A stretch of 64,000 nucleotides of DNA, taken from positions 620,001 to 684,000 of the forward strand of contig NZ_CP182947.1 in the NCBI RefSeq assembly GCF_048320135.1. Reading direction: 5' to 3'. Of this stretch, positions 33,466-41,798 are shown in pieces. Numbering within the stretch: position 1 is the stretch's first letter; every line of letters begins with the position of its first letter. A program made the position numbers and the translations under genes. The DNA is from Ideonella_A sakaiensis_A. Lineage in GTDB: Bacteria; Pseudomonadota; Gammaproteobacteria; Burkholderiales; Burkholderiaceae_C. Below the pieces are notes generated by a model. It was given only the letters and a program-made list of their open reading frames with translations. It had not been told where the DNA came from and searched no databases.

Positions 33466-34347
33466 ATGCGCATCGGTTTTGTCGGTCTGGGAGCAATGGG
33501 CGTGCCCATGGCGGTCAATCTGGTCAATGCGGGCCACGACGTGACCGCCTATGACCTCCGCAGCGCGGCAACCGGTCCGGTCATCGATGCCGGCGGTCAT
33601 GCCGCGACCAGCATCGCCGAGGCAGCCCAGGAAGCCGAGCTGTTCTGGCTGATGGTCGTCTCTGGCGAACAGGCGCAGGCGGTGCTGTTCGACGCCGGCG
33701 CGGTTGATGAACTGCCAAAGGGCGCCATCGTGATCGCCGGCTGCACGCAGGCGCCGGCAATGGCGGCGGACACCGCGCGGCGGCTGAAGGAGCGTGGGCT
33801 GAAGATGCTCGACGCGCCGGTCTCCGGCGGCACCGCCGGCGCGCGCGCCGCTGCATTGACGATCATGTGTTCCGGCGATGCGGCCGCGCAGGCGAAGGCA
33901 CAACCGGCGTTCGAGGCGGTCGGCAAGCGCATCTTCGATGTCGGTCCCGACGCCGGCATGGGTTCGACCGCGAAGATGATCAACCAGCTGCTGTGCGGCG
34001 TGCACATCGCCGCCGCCGCCGAAGCGATGCATGTGGCCGAACGCGCCGGCGTCTCCCTGCAGACGATGCACGAGATCATCTCGGTGTCGGCCGGCAACAG
34101 CTGGATGTGGGGCGATCGCGGGCCGCGGATGATGCAGGACGAGCCACCGGTCACCAGCGCGGTCGACATCTTCGTGAAGGACCTCGGCATCGTGCTCGAC
34201 CAGGGCAAGGCGATGCGCCAGGGGCTGCCGCTGTCGGCAGCGGCAATGCAGATGTTCCTCGCCGCATCGGGCCTTGGCCACGGCGCCGCCGACGACAGCC
34301 AGGTGATCCGTGCCTACCGCGCATTGAACGGTGCGAAAAAACCATGA
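33466..34347 (+). CDS. ltnD: 3-hydroxyisobutyrate dehydrogenase family enzyme, L-threonate dehydrogenase-like
   Basis: This 293-residue beta-hydroxyacid dehydrogenase has GFVGLGAMGVPMAVNL (NAD site), DAPVSGGTAGARAAALTIM (substrate loop) and the catalytic lysine in AKMINQLLCGVH. The length and the AGVSLQTMHEIISVSAGNSWM region resemble L-threonate dehydrogenase LtnD, and the denD-like gene nearby supports this. A tartronate semialdehyde reductase is the main alternative. The gene follows the importer after 12 bases with an AGGAGG ribosome site and overlaps the next dehydrogenase by ATGA. Confidence 0.72.
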   Translation: MRIGFVGLGAMGVPMAVNLVNAGHDVTAYDLRSAATGPVIDAGGHAATSIAEAAQEAELFWLMVVSGEQAQAVLFDAGAVDELPKGAIVIAGCTQAPAMAADTARRLKERGLKMLDAPVSGGTAGARAAALTIMCSGDAAAQAKAQPAFEAVGKRIFDVGPDAGMGSTAKMINQLLCGVHIAAAAEAMHVAERAGVSLQTMHEIISVSAGNSWMWGDRGPRMMQDEPPVTSAVDIFVKDLGIVLDQGKAMRQGLPLSAAAMQMFLAASGLGHGAADDSQVIRAYRALNGAKKP

Positions 34348-35255
34348 ACGAGCCCGCCCGGCCGACGATCGGCTTCATCGGTGTCGGCCTGATGGGCCGC
34401 GGAATGGCAAAAAACATCGTCAGCAAAGGCTGGCCGCTGGTCGTGCTCGGGCATCGCAACCGCGAACCGGTCGAGCATCTGAAATCGCTCGGTGCGACCG
34501 AGGTGGGTTCGGCGCGCGAGCTGGCAGAGGCCTGCGACATCGTCCACCTGTGCGTGACCGGCTCGCCGCAGGTCGAGGCGATGGTGCGCGGCGACAACGG
34601 CCTGCTCGCCGCCGGAAAAAAGGGCCTGATCATCATCGACTGCTCGACATCGAATCCGGTCTCGACGCTGGCGCTGGCCGACGAGGCGCAACGCGCCGGT
34701 GCGCGATACGTCGATGCGCCGCTGTCGCGCACGCCGAAGGAGGCAGAAGCGGGAACGCTCGACACGATGGTCGGCGCCGACGACGAGACCTTCGCGACGA
34801 TCGAGCCGGTGCTGCGCGCCTGGGCCGGCAATGTGGTCCACCTCGGCCCGGTCGGTCTCGGCCACAAGATGAAGCTGATCAACAACTTCGTCGCGATGGG
34901 TTATGCGGCGCTGTATGCCGAGGCGCTGGCGATGGCGCGCAAGGCCGGGCTGTCGATCGAGCAGTTCCATTCGGTGATCGGCTCCGGGCGGATGCGCAAC
35001 GGCTTCTACGACACCTTCATGAAATGGTCGCTCGAAGGCGATCCGAACGCCCACCTGTTCACGATCAGCAATGCGCACAAGGACATGCGTTATCTGGCGT
35101 CGATGGTCGCCGAACTCGGCATCGTCAACCCGCTGCAGGCGCAGGTCCGCAATGGTTTCGCCGCGATGGATGCGGCCGGCCAGGGCGATCGGCATGTGCC
35201 GATGCTGGCCGATTTCATTGCCGGAATGAACGGCCTGCCGCCGGCCAGAAGCTGA
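34344..35255 (+). CDS. Second beta-hydroxyacid dehydrogenase with altered substrate loop
   Basis: This 303-residue NAD(P)-dependent member of the 3-hydroxyisobutyrate dehydrogenase family has GFIGVGLMGRGMAKNI and a catalytic lysine region GLGHKMKLINNFVAMGY. The normally invariant DxPVSGG loop reads DAPLSRTPKEAEAG, so the carboxylate-binding site must differ from that of its neighbour. The substrate is therefore probably a different hydroxy acid. It is the last gene of the importer operon, overlapping the previous gene by four bases. Confidence 0.82.
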   Translation: MNEPARPTIGFIGVGLMGRGMAKNIVSKGWPLVVLGHRNREPVEHLKSLGATEVGSARELAEACDIVHLCVTGSPQVEAMVRGDNGLLAAGKKGLIIIDCSTSNPVSTLALADEAQRAGARYVDAPLSRTPKEAEAGTLDTMVGADDETFATIEPVLRAWAGNVVHLGPVGLGHKMKLINNFVAMGYAALYAEALAMARKAGLSIEQFHSVIGSGRMRNGFYDTFMKWSLEGDPNAHLFTISNAHKDMRYLASMVAELGIVNPLQAQVRNGFAAMDAAGQGDRHVPMLADFIAGMNGLPPARS

Positions 35256-35326
35256 GCATCGTCCGCTGCCGGCATGTTGGCGGCACGTTTCGCCCCGGCA
35301 CCTTCAGGCCGGCAAAATGGCCGGCA

Positions 35327-36082
35327 ATGCAACAGGCAAAGCTGCAGTTTCTGCCCGCACTGATTGCAGCGCGATGCTGCGTCGACTGGCAGCGCATCGT
35401 CGGCAGCGCCGTTGAATGCCGCCGCGGCCGCAGCGACGATCCCGATTTCTCCCGCAGCAGCTCGTCGGTGCGCCTTCGATCACTGCGAGGACAGACGCCG
35501 GGCAGCGATCTCGATGGCCTGGTCGCGCTGCTGTGGCGCGACCCGCTTCGCGCGGTGGTCGAGTCGATGCTCGGCAAACCGGCCGCACTGCTCGCCGACC
35601 AGTGCTGGGGCCGTTGCCAATATCCGCCCGACCGCTATCCGCAAGGCCATTCGGCGCACCAGTGGCACCAGGACGGCGCGCTGCATTTCGATTTCAATCC
35701 ACCCTACCCCGCCGACGCCTTGTTGGTGATGGTGACCTGCTGGATCGCGCTGACGCGCTGCGGCGACGATGCACCTGGACTCGAACTGATGCGCCATCCA
35801 CTGCCGCGGCTGCTGCCGCCCGAGGAACTCGATGCCGCAAGGATCGCTTCGAGCGTCGCGCCTGAGAATACGGTGCAGCCGCTGTTCGATCTCGGCGACG
35901 CGGTCGTCTTCAGCGGCGGCACGCTGCACCGGACGCATGTGAGCTCCGAGATGACCCGTGACCGCTTCAGCCTCGAACTGCGTTTTGTCGCCGCCGATGA
36001 AGTGCATCCGCGGCTGCGCGGCGAGCGCATCGTGCCGCTGCCCGCTGAAGGGCGCATCGCGACCCCGACGATGCGGCAATGA
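35327..36082 (+). CDS. Phytanoyl-CoA dioxygenase-like protein (Fe(II)/2-oxoglutarate fold)
   Basis: This 251-residue protein contains HQDGALHFDFN (the HxD pair of iron ligands), a distal GGTLHRTH histidine and an arginine region SLELRFVAAD, spaced as in PhyH-type non-haem iron dioxygenases. The N-terminal 60 residues are not conserved in any way I can recognise and have no ribosome site in front, so the start is uncertain. It lies 71 bases after the dehydrogenase operon on the same strand and may hydroxylate a small acid. Substrate unknown. Confidence 0.6.
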   Translation: MQQAKLQFLPALIAARCCVDWQRIVGSAVECRRGRSDDPDFSRSSSSVRLRSLRGQTPGSDLDGLVALLWRDPLRAVVESMLGKPAALLADQCWGRCQYPPDRYPQGHSAHQWHQDGALHFDFNPPYPADALLVMVTCWIALTRCGDDAPGLELMRHPLPRLLPPEELDAARIASSVAPENTVQPLFDLGDAVVFSGGTLHRTHVSSEMTRDRFSLELRFVAADEVHPRLRGERIVPLPAEGRIATPTMRQ

Positions 36083-36122
36083 GCACGGCTGCGGACGGTT
36101 GCCGAACCCGGAGGCCGGTCGT

Positions 36123-36944
36123 TCAGCGCGAGCCCACCCGTACCGCTTTCGCCGCCCGCTTGCGTGCCGGCTCCGCCGACGCAGACAGCGCGGGCGGCAC
36201 CGGCAACGGCCTTGCCGGCGCATTCAGCGACGGCAGGCGGCGGCGCGAGGCCAGCACCGCGTCGATATCGGCCGCAGCACCGTCGATCAGCCGCAGGCTG
36301 GCCCGCTCGGCCTTCTCCGGCGATCGCTCGATCAGCGCGTCGAGCACCGCGCGGTGCATCGGCAGCGATTCGGCCGCACTCGCCGGCCTGGCGGTCGAGA
36401 TCTCGAAACTGGTGCGCAGCAACGCGCCGAGCGCCTTGCTCATCAGCACCAGCATGCGGTTGTGGCTCGCGCGCAGCAGCGTCTGGTGGAACAGCAGGTC
36501 GCAGGCCACATAGTCGCCGCCCTGCTCGACCGCCTGCGTCATGCCATTCAATGCAGCCTCGAGCGCCGCGATATCGTCCGCCGTCGCGCGTTCCGCGGCG
36601 AGCCGCACCGCAGCCGGTTCGACGACGCGGCGCAACTCCTGCAGGTCGCGCAGGAATTCGCGCGTCAAGCCGGCCCGCGTCTGCCAGCCGACGACTTGCG
36701 GATCGAACCAGTTCCACTGCGACTCGGGCAACACACGGGTGCCGAGCTTGGGCCCGGTAACCAGCAGCCCCTTCGCAACCAACGACTTGACGACCTCGCG
36801 AACGACGGTGCGGCTGACGGCAAAGGCCTCGCACAGCTGCGGCTCCGGCGGCAGCGAACTGCCCACCGGATGGCGGGCGGCAACGATGTCCTCGCCAAGC
36901 CGATCGAGCGTCTGCCGGTAGGCATTGAGCGCAGGCTCGGCCAT
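36123..36944 (-). CDS. GntR-family (FadR/FCD) transcriptional regulator
   Basis: This 273-residue regulator has an N-terminal winged helix (GSSLPPEPQLCEAFAVSRTVVREVVKSLVAKGLL), the ESQWNWFDPQVVGW linker usual in sugar-acid FadR-type regulators, and a helical FCD domain (DLLFHQTLLRASHN). The last 45 residues are a basic Pro/Arg tail. It is the third gene of a 2-hydroxyacid dehydrogenase-cupin-GntR operon, eight bases after the cupin, and probably controls that operon and the divergent dehydratase operon at 38461. Confidence 0.87.
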   Translation of the reverse strand: MAEPALNAYRQTLDRLGEDIVAARHPVGSSLPPEPQLCEAFAVSRTVVREVVKSLVAKGLLVTGPKLGTRVLPESQWNWFDPQVVGWQTRAGLTREFLRDLQELRRVVEPAAVRLAAERATADDIAALEAALNGMTQAVEQGGDYVACDLLFHQTLLRASHNRMLVLMSKALGALLRTSFEISTARPASAAESLPMHRAVLDALIERSPEKAERASLRLIDGAAADIDAVLASRRRLPSLNAPARPLPVPPALSASAEPARKRAAKAVRVGSR

Positions 36945-36951
36945 GCCGGTC

Positions 36952-37335
36952 TCATCCACGCAGAAACAGCGTGACCAGCGGCTCGTCGCCGGCCTGGCGG
37001 CTGCAATGGCCGTGCAGTTTGGCGTCGAATGCGGCGCCATCGGGCAATACATCGGCCGAATAGAAATGCTGGCCGGGGCCGAATACCCGCGCGCTGCCGT
37101 CCTGCAGGCCGATCTCCATCTGCCCTTGCAGGATGAAAACCCATTGCGGGCTGCCGGTGCAGTGGAACTCGCTGCGAAAACCGACCGGGCTGCGGCGCAG
37201 CTGGTAGCCGTCACTCGGCAGCAGCGCCGACAGCCGCGCCTGCGGCTTGCCTTCGTCGAGCGGCACAGTCTCTTCGCGAAAGCGTGCGCGGCCGTCGCTG
37301 TCGGTGAACAGGATCACCTTGATAAAGCCGTCCAT
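36952..37335 (-). CDS. Small cupin protein
   Basis: This 127-residue single-domain cupin has a beta-barrel core with GFRSEFHCTGSPQWVFILQGQMEIGLQDG (motif 1) and FGPGQHFYSADV (motif 2). The canonical histidine pair of motif 1 is only partly present, so a catalytic metal is uncertain. The ATG at 37335 has GGAGG four bases upstream and avoids overlapping the dehydrogenase gene. Small cupins of this kind often accompany sugar-acid pathways; a mutarotase or lactone-related role is possible but not shown. Confidence 0.72.
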   Translation of the reverse strand: MDGFIKVILFTDSDGRARFREETVPLDEGKPQARLSALLPSDGYQLRRSPVGFRSEFHCTGSPQWVFILQGQMEIGLQDGSARVFGPGQHFYSADVLPDGAAFDAKLHGHCSRQAGDEPLVTLFLRG

Positions 37336-37358
37336 CTCGCCTCCGTTCGTCGATCCGT

Positions 37359-38330
37359 TCATCGGCTGGCCGACACGCATTCGGGCACCGGCGTCAGCAA
37401 CGTCTGGCCGGCAAAAAACGCGCCGAGGTTGGCGCCGGCCAGATCGGCCATTGCCTGCCGCGTGGCACTGGTCGCACTGCCGATGTGCGGCGCCAGCACG
37501 ACATGCGGCAGCTCACGCAGCCGCTGCGGAACATTCGGTTCATGCTCGAAGACGTCGAGCGCCGCGCCGGCGATCACGCCGCGCTCCAGCGCATCGATCA
37601 AGGCCTCCTCATCGACCACCGAACCGCGCGCGACATTGACGAGGATGCCGTCGGCGCCGAGCGCTGCCAGCACCTCGCCATCGATCAGCTTGCGTGTCGC
37701 CGCGCCGCCCGGCGTGATGACGACCAGAAAATCGCTCGCCGCCGCCAGCGCCGCCGGCCGGTCAAAAAATGCGTAGGGCAACTGCGGCTTCTCGCTGCGC
37801 GCGGTGTACGCGACGCTCATGCCGAAGGCGAGCGCCCGGTGCGCAATCGCCTGGCCGATGCGCCCCATGCCGAGCAGTCCGAGCCGCGCACCGGACATCT
37901 TGCGTGCCAATGCCATCGGTCCCTTCTCCGCCCAGGCGCCGCTGCGCACATGGCGATCGGCGGCCGGCAACTGGCGCGCCGCGCACAACATCAAGCCGAT
38001 CGCGAGATCCGCGACATCGTCGTTCAGCACATTCGGCGTGTGCGTGACCATCACGCCGCGCGACTTCGCGGCATCCACATCGACGCCGTCATAACCGACA
38101 CCCATCACCGCGATGATCTCGAGTGCAGGCAGCGCCTCGATCAATTCGGCGGGCACCCGCGATTCGCCGCTCGCAGCGATCGCGCGGATCTGCGGCGCGA
38201 TGCGCAAGAAGGCTTCCGGATCGGTTTCGTGCAGCCGGTCGAGGACCTGATAACGGTCCTGCAGCAAACCCATGTAGAACGGCGACAGCCGGGTCACGGC
38301 GAGCACCGGCTCGCGCTTCTGATCGGTCAA
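37359..38330 (-). CDS. D-2-hydroxyacid dehydrogenase (glyoxylate/hydroxypyruvate reductase type)
   Basis: This 323-residue enzyme has VMGVGYDGVDVDAA, the NAD(P) site LGLLGMGRIGQAIAHRA, and the catalytic set in NVARGSVVDEEAL, LDVFEHEP and LAPHIGSAT. It is divergent from the sugar-acid dehydratase operon and first in the minus-strand operon with the cupin and GntR genes. If the pathway next door releases glycolate or glycolaldehyde, this enzyme could interconvert glyoxylate and glycolate. It is a paralogue of the enzyme encoded at 9682. Confidence 0.85.
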   Translation of the reverse strand: MTDQKREPVLAVTRLSPFYMGLLQDRYQVLDRLHETDPEAFLRIAPQIRAIAASGESRVPAELIEALPALEIIAVMGVGYDGVDVDAAKSRGVMVTHTPNVLNDDVADLAIGLMLCAARQLPAADRHVRSGAWAEKGPMALARKMSGARLGLLGMGRIGQAIAHRALAFGMSVAYTARSEKPQLPYAFFDRPAALAAASDFLVVITPGGAATRKLIDGEVLAALGADGILVNVARGSVVDEEALIDALERGVIAGAALDVFEHEPNVPQRLRELPHVVLAPHIGSATSATRQAMADLAGANLGAFFAGQTLLTPVPECVSASR

Positions 38331-38399
38331 ATTCGGCTCCTGTGCAGGCAGCCATCGCCCACGCTGATGCGGCCCAGGGATTTCACGGCTGCGGCTTCA

Positions 38400-38422
38400 A
38401 TCGTCATACCATATTATCGTCA
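38400..38422. promoter_or_regulatory. Direct repeat ATCGTCA in a divergent promoter region
   Basis: ATCGTCA occurs at 38400-38406 and again at 38416-38422, one and a half helical turns apart, separated by an AT-rich TACCATATT. It lies in the 130-base region between two divergent sugar-acid operons and could be an operator for the FadR-type regulator encoded at 36123, or overlap a -10 region. No binding consensus can be confirmed. Confidence 0.3.
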
Positions 38423-38460
38423 CGCCCTCGACAGCCGACCACCGGGAAAGCCAGCACACC

Positions 38461-40197
38461 ATGAGCGACCAGCCGAGAAAAAAGCCGGAGCAACTGCGCA
38501 GCCAGCAATGGTTCGGCCGCCAGGACCGCGACGGCTTTGCCTACCGCAGCTGGGTCAAGGGCAAGGGTGTGCCACACGACCAGTTCGACGGCCGGCCGGT
38601 GATCGGCATCTGCAATACCTTCAGCGAGCTGACGCCGTGCAACAGCCATTTCCGCACATTGGCTGAGCAGGTCAAGATCGGCGTCTATGAAGCGGGCGGC
38701 TTTCCGCTCGAGTTTCCGGTGATGTCGCTCGGCGAGACGCTGCTGCGGCCGACCGCGATGCTGTACCGCAACCTCGCGAGCATGGACGTCGAGGAAAGCA
38801 TACGCGGCAATCCGATCGACGGCGTGGTGTTGCTGATGGGTTGCGACAAGACGACGCCGAGCCTGCTGATGGGCGCATCGAGCGTCGACCTGCCGACGAT
38901 CGGCGTCTCCGGCGGACCGATGCTGAACGGCAAGTGGCGCGGCCAGGAACTCGGCTCCGGCACCGGCCTGTGGAGCATGAGCGAGCAGGTGCGCGCCGGC
39001 ACGCTGAAGCTGGCCGACTTCTTCGAGGCCGAAAGCTGCATGCACCGCAGCCATGGCCATTGCATGACGATGGGCACCGCGAGCACGATGGCGTCGATGG
39101 TCGAGGCGCTCGGCGTCGGCCTGCCGGGCAATGCGGCGTTTCCGGCCGTCGACGGCCGGCGCAACGTGATCGCGCGCAATGCCGGCCGGCGCATCGTCGA
39201 GATGGTGCATGCCGACCAGAAACTGTCGTCGATCCTGACCCGCCAGGCGTTCGAGAATGCGATCCGCACACTGGCGGCGATCGGTGGCAGCACCAATGCG
39301 GTGATCCACCTGATCGCGATCGCCGGACGCATCGGCGTGCCGTTGTCGATCGACGATTTCGACAAGCTGGCCAGCGAAATGCCGTGCCTGCTGAACCTGC
39401 AGCCAAGCGGCGAGCACCTGATGGAGGACTTCTGCTACGCAGGCGGCCTGCCGGCAGTGATGAAGGAAATCGCCAGCCTGTTGCACACCGATGCGGTGAC
39501 GGCGAACGGCCGCACCGTCGGTGAGAACATCGCCGATGCGCAGAATTTCGACCCGCGCGTGATCAAGACGATGGCCGAGCCGTTCAAGGAGAAGGCCGGC
39601 ATCGCGGTGCTGCGCGGCAACCTGGCGCCGATCGGCGCGGTGATCAAGCCGAGCGCGGCGACGCCGGCACTGATGAAACATACCGGCCGCGCGGTGGTGT
39701 TCGAGAACAGCGACGATTTCCACGCCCGCATCGACGACGAATCGCTCGACGTCGACGAACACTGCGTGCTGGTGCTGAAGAACTGCGGGCCGAAGGGTTA
39801 TCCGGGCATGGCCGAAGTCGGCAACATGCCGTTGCCTCCGAAGGTGCTGAGAAAAGGCATCACCGACATGGTCCGCATCAGCGATGCGCGGATGAGCGGC
39901 ACCGCCTACGGCACCGTCGTGCTGCACACCGCGCCAGAAGCGGCCGCCGGCGGCCCGCTCGCGCTGGTGAAGAACGGCGACCAGATCACGCTCGACGTCG
40001 CCGCGCGCAAGCTGCACCTGCATGTCGACGATGCCGAACTCGAGCGTCGGCGCGCCGCCTGGCAGCCGCCGGAGCCGGCGATGCAAAGCGGTTATTGGAA
40101 GCTCTACATCGACCACGTGCTGCAGGCCGACCAAGGCGCCGACCTCGACTTCCTGCGCGGCTGCCGCGGTTCGCAGGTGCCGAAGGACAATCACTGA
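38461..40197 (+). CDS. IlvD/Edd-family sugar-acid dehydratase
   Basis: This 578-residue [2Fe-2S] dehydratase has ICNTFSELTPCNSHFR with C60, LLMGCDKTTPS with C128, HRSHGHCMTMGTAST with C201, and the catalytic serine region DARMSGTAYGTVVLH. The length and wording fit the L-arabinonate/D-xylonate dehydratase branch rather than biosynthetic IlvD. It removes water from an aldonic acid to give a 2-keto-3-deoxy acid. The two SDRs and the fumarylacetoacetase-family hydrolase downstream indicate the route then continues by oxidation and C-C hydrolysis, not by aldolase. The exact sugar acid is not determined. Confidence 0.85.
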   Translation: MSDQPRKKPEQLRSQQWFGRQDRDGFAYRSWVKGKGVPHDQFDGRPVIGICNTFSELTPCNSHFRTLAEQVKIGVYEAGGFPLEFPVMSLGETLLRPTAMLYRNLASMDVEESIRGNPIDGVVLLMGCDKTTPSLLMGASSVDLPTIGVSGGPMLNGKWRGQELGSGTGLWSMSEQVRAGTLKLADFFEAESCMHRSHGHCMTMGTASTMASMVEALGVGLPGNAAFPAVDGRRNVIARNAGRRIVEMVHADQKLSSILTRQAFENAIRTLAAIGGSTNAVIHLIAIAGRIGVPLSIDDFDKLASEMPCLLNLQPSGEHLMEDFCYAGGLPAVMKEIASLLHTDAVTANGRTVGENIADAQNFDPRVIKTMAEPFKEKAGIAVLRGNLAPIGAVIKPSAATPALMKHTGRAVVFENSDDFHARIDDESLDVDEHCVLVLKNCGPKGYPGMAEVGNMPLPPKVLRKGITDMVRISDARMSGTAYGTVVLHTAPEAAAGGPLALVKNGDQITLDVAARKLHLHVDDAELERRRAAWQPPEPAMQSGYWKLYIDHVLQADQGADLDFLRGCRGSQVPKDNH

Positions 40198-40228
40198 TCT
40201 GGAACAGCCAAACACTGGAGGACATCTG

Positions 40229-40978
40229 ATGAACAAGGTCGCAATCGTCACCGGCGCCGGCAGCGGCATCGGCCGTGCCTGTGCGCTCGGGCTGCTCGGC
40301 GAGGGATGGCAGGTCGGCCTGATCGGCCGCCGCGCCGACGCGCTGCAGGCCACTGCCGAGGCCGCCGGCGACGCGCAGGCCAATGCGTTGCCGGTGCCAT
40401 GCAATGTCGCCGATGACGGTGAAGTCGCGGCCGCCTTCGCAAAGGTGGTCGGCAAATTCGGCCGGCTCGACCTGCTGTTCAACAATGCCGGCGGCGGCCT
40501 GCAGGCGAAGACGCCCGACGAGGTCGGCGCCGAGGAATGGCGGCAGATCGTCGACGTCAACCTGAACGGCGCGTTCTACTGCCTGTCGCAGGCCTTCAAG
40601 CAGATGCGCCATCAGCAGCCGATGGGCGGGCGCATCATCAACAACGGCAGCATCTCGGCCTATGCACCGCGGCCCGGCTCGATCGCCTATACCGCGACCA
40701 AACATGCGGTCAGCGGCCTGACGAAGACCGCATCACTCGACGGCCGGCCATACGACATCGCGGTCGGCCAGATCGACATCGGCAATGCCGCAAGCGAGAT
40801 GACCGCACGGATGGTCAACGGCGTGATGCAGGCCGACGGCGTGGTGCGCCCGGAGCCGCGGATGGACCTGCAGGCGGTGGTCGACACCTTGCTGACGATG
40901 GCGCGGATGCCGCTCGACGCGAACATCCTGTTCACGACGGTGATGGCGACCAAGATGCCGTTTGTAGGCCGCGGCTGA
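40229..40978 (+). CDS. SDR-family oxidoreductase
   Basis: This 249-residue short-chain dehydrogenase has TGAGSGIG, NNAGGG and catalytic YTATK. The C-terminal part (QIDIGNAASEMTARMVNGVMQ, then FTTVMATKMPFVGRG) departs from the usual DGG ending and belongs to a subgroup often found beside sugar-acid dehydratases. It has a GGAGG ribosome site and lies 31 bases after the dehydratase. It may oxidise the starting sugar or a later intermediate. Confidence 0.8.
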   Translation: MNKVAIVTGAGSGIGRACALGLLGEGWQVGLIGRRADALQATAEAAGDAQANALPVPCNVADDGEVAAAFAKVVGKFGRLDLLFNNAGGGLQAKTPDEVGAEEWRQIVDVNLNGAFYCLSQAFKQMRHQQPMGGRIINNGSISAYAPRPGSIAYTATKHAVSGLTKTASLDGRPYDIAVGQIDIGNAASEMTARMVNGVMQADGVVRPEPRMDLQAVVDTLLTMARMPLDANILFTTVMATKMPFVGRG

Positions 40979-41015
40979 GCGGCTGCGCCGATACGCCAAC
41001 CCACAGGAGCAACCG

Positions 41016-41768
41016 ATGACCGACCGACTGCTCGGCAAGACCGCCTTCGTCACCGCTGCCGGCCAGGGCATTGGCCGGGCAACCGCGCTGGCGATGGCCC
41101 GCGAAGGCGCGCACGTGATCGCGAGCGACATCAATCCGGCGCTGCTCGAGAAGCTGGCCGCCGAAAGCAGCTGCAAGACCCATCAGCTCGACGTCACCGA
41201 CGCCGCCGCGGTGAAGGCCGCGGCCGCATTCGGCCCGCTCGACATCCTGTTCAATGCCGCCGGCTACGTGCACCACGGCACCGTGCTCGACTGCACGCAG
41301 GAACAGTGGGACCAGGCATTCGACCTGAACGTGCGCTCGATGTATTACACGATCCAGGCTTTCCTGCCCGGCATGCTCGAACGCGGCGGCGGCTCGATCA
41401 TCAATATCGCCTCCGGCGCCAGCAGCCTGAAGGCAGCGGCGAATCGATTCGTCTATGGCTCGACCAAGGCTGCGGTGATCGGCCTGACCAAATCGGTCGC
41501 GCTCGATTTCATCACCAAGGGCGTGCGCTGCAATGCGATCTGCCCGGGAACGATCGAATCGCCGTCGCTGCGCGATCGCATCGCGGCGCTCGCCAAGAGC
41601 AGCGGCAAGACGCTGCAACAGGTCGAGGCGATGTTCATCGAGCGCCAGCCGATGGGACGACTCGGCAGCGCAGACGAGATTGCCGCAATGGCGGTTTATC
41701 TGGCCAGCGACGAATCGAAATTCACGACCGGCACGACGATGGTGATCGACGGCGGCTGGACGCTCTGA
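41016..41768 (+). CDS. SDR, 2-keto-3-deoxy-sugar-acid 4-dehydrogenase-like
   Basis: This 250-residue SDR resembles the DHRS6/BDH2-type enzymes that act as 2-keto-3-deoxy-L-fuconate or pentonate dehydrogenases. It has TAAGQGIG (Ala in place of the first Gly), DILFNAAGYVHHGTVLDC, catalytic YGSTK, and VDGGWTL replaced by IDGGWTL at the end. Such enzymes oxidise C4 of a 2-keto-3-deoxy acid to a 2,4-diketo acid. Its position between the dehydratase and the diketo-acid hydrolase supports this role. Confidence 0.78.
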   Translation: MTDRLLGKTAFVTAAGQGIGRATALAMAREGAHVIASDINPALLEKLAAESSCKTHQLDVTDAAAVKAAAAFGPLDILFNAAGYVHHGTVLDCTQEQWDQAFDLNVRSMYYTIQAFLPGMLERGGGSIINIASGASSLKAAANRFVYGSTKAAVIGLTKSVALDFITKGVRCNAICPGTIESPSLRDRIAALAKSSGKTLQQVEAMFIERQPMGRLGSADEIAAMAVYLASDESKFTTGTTMVIDGGWTL

Positions 41769-41798
41769 ACCCAAACCAACAACAACCAGGAAACAACA

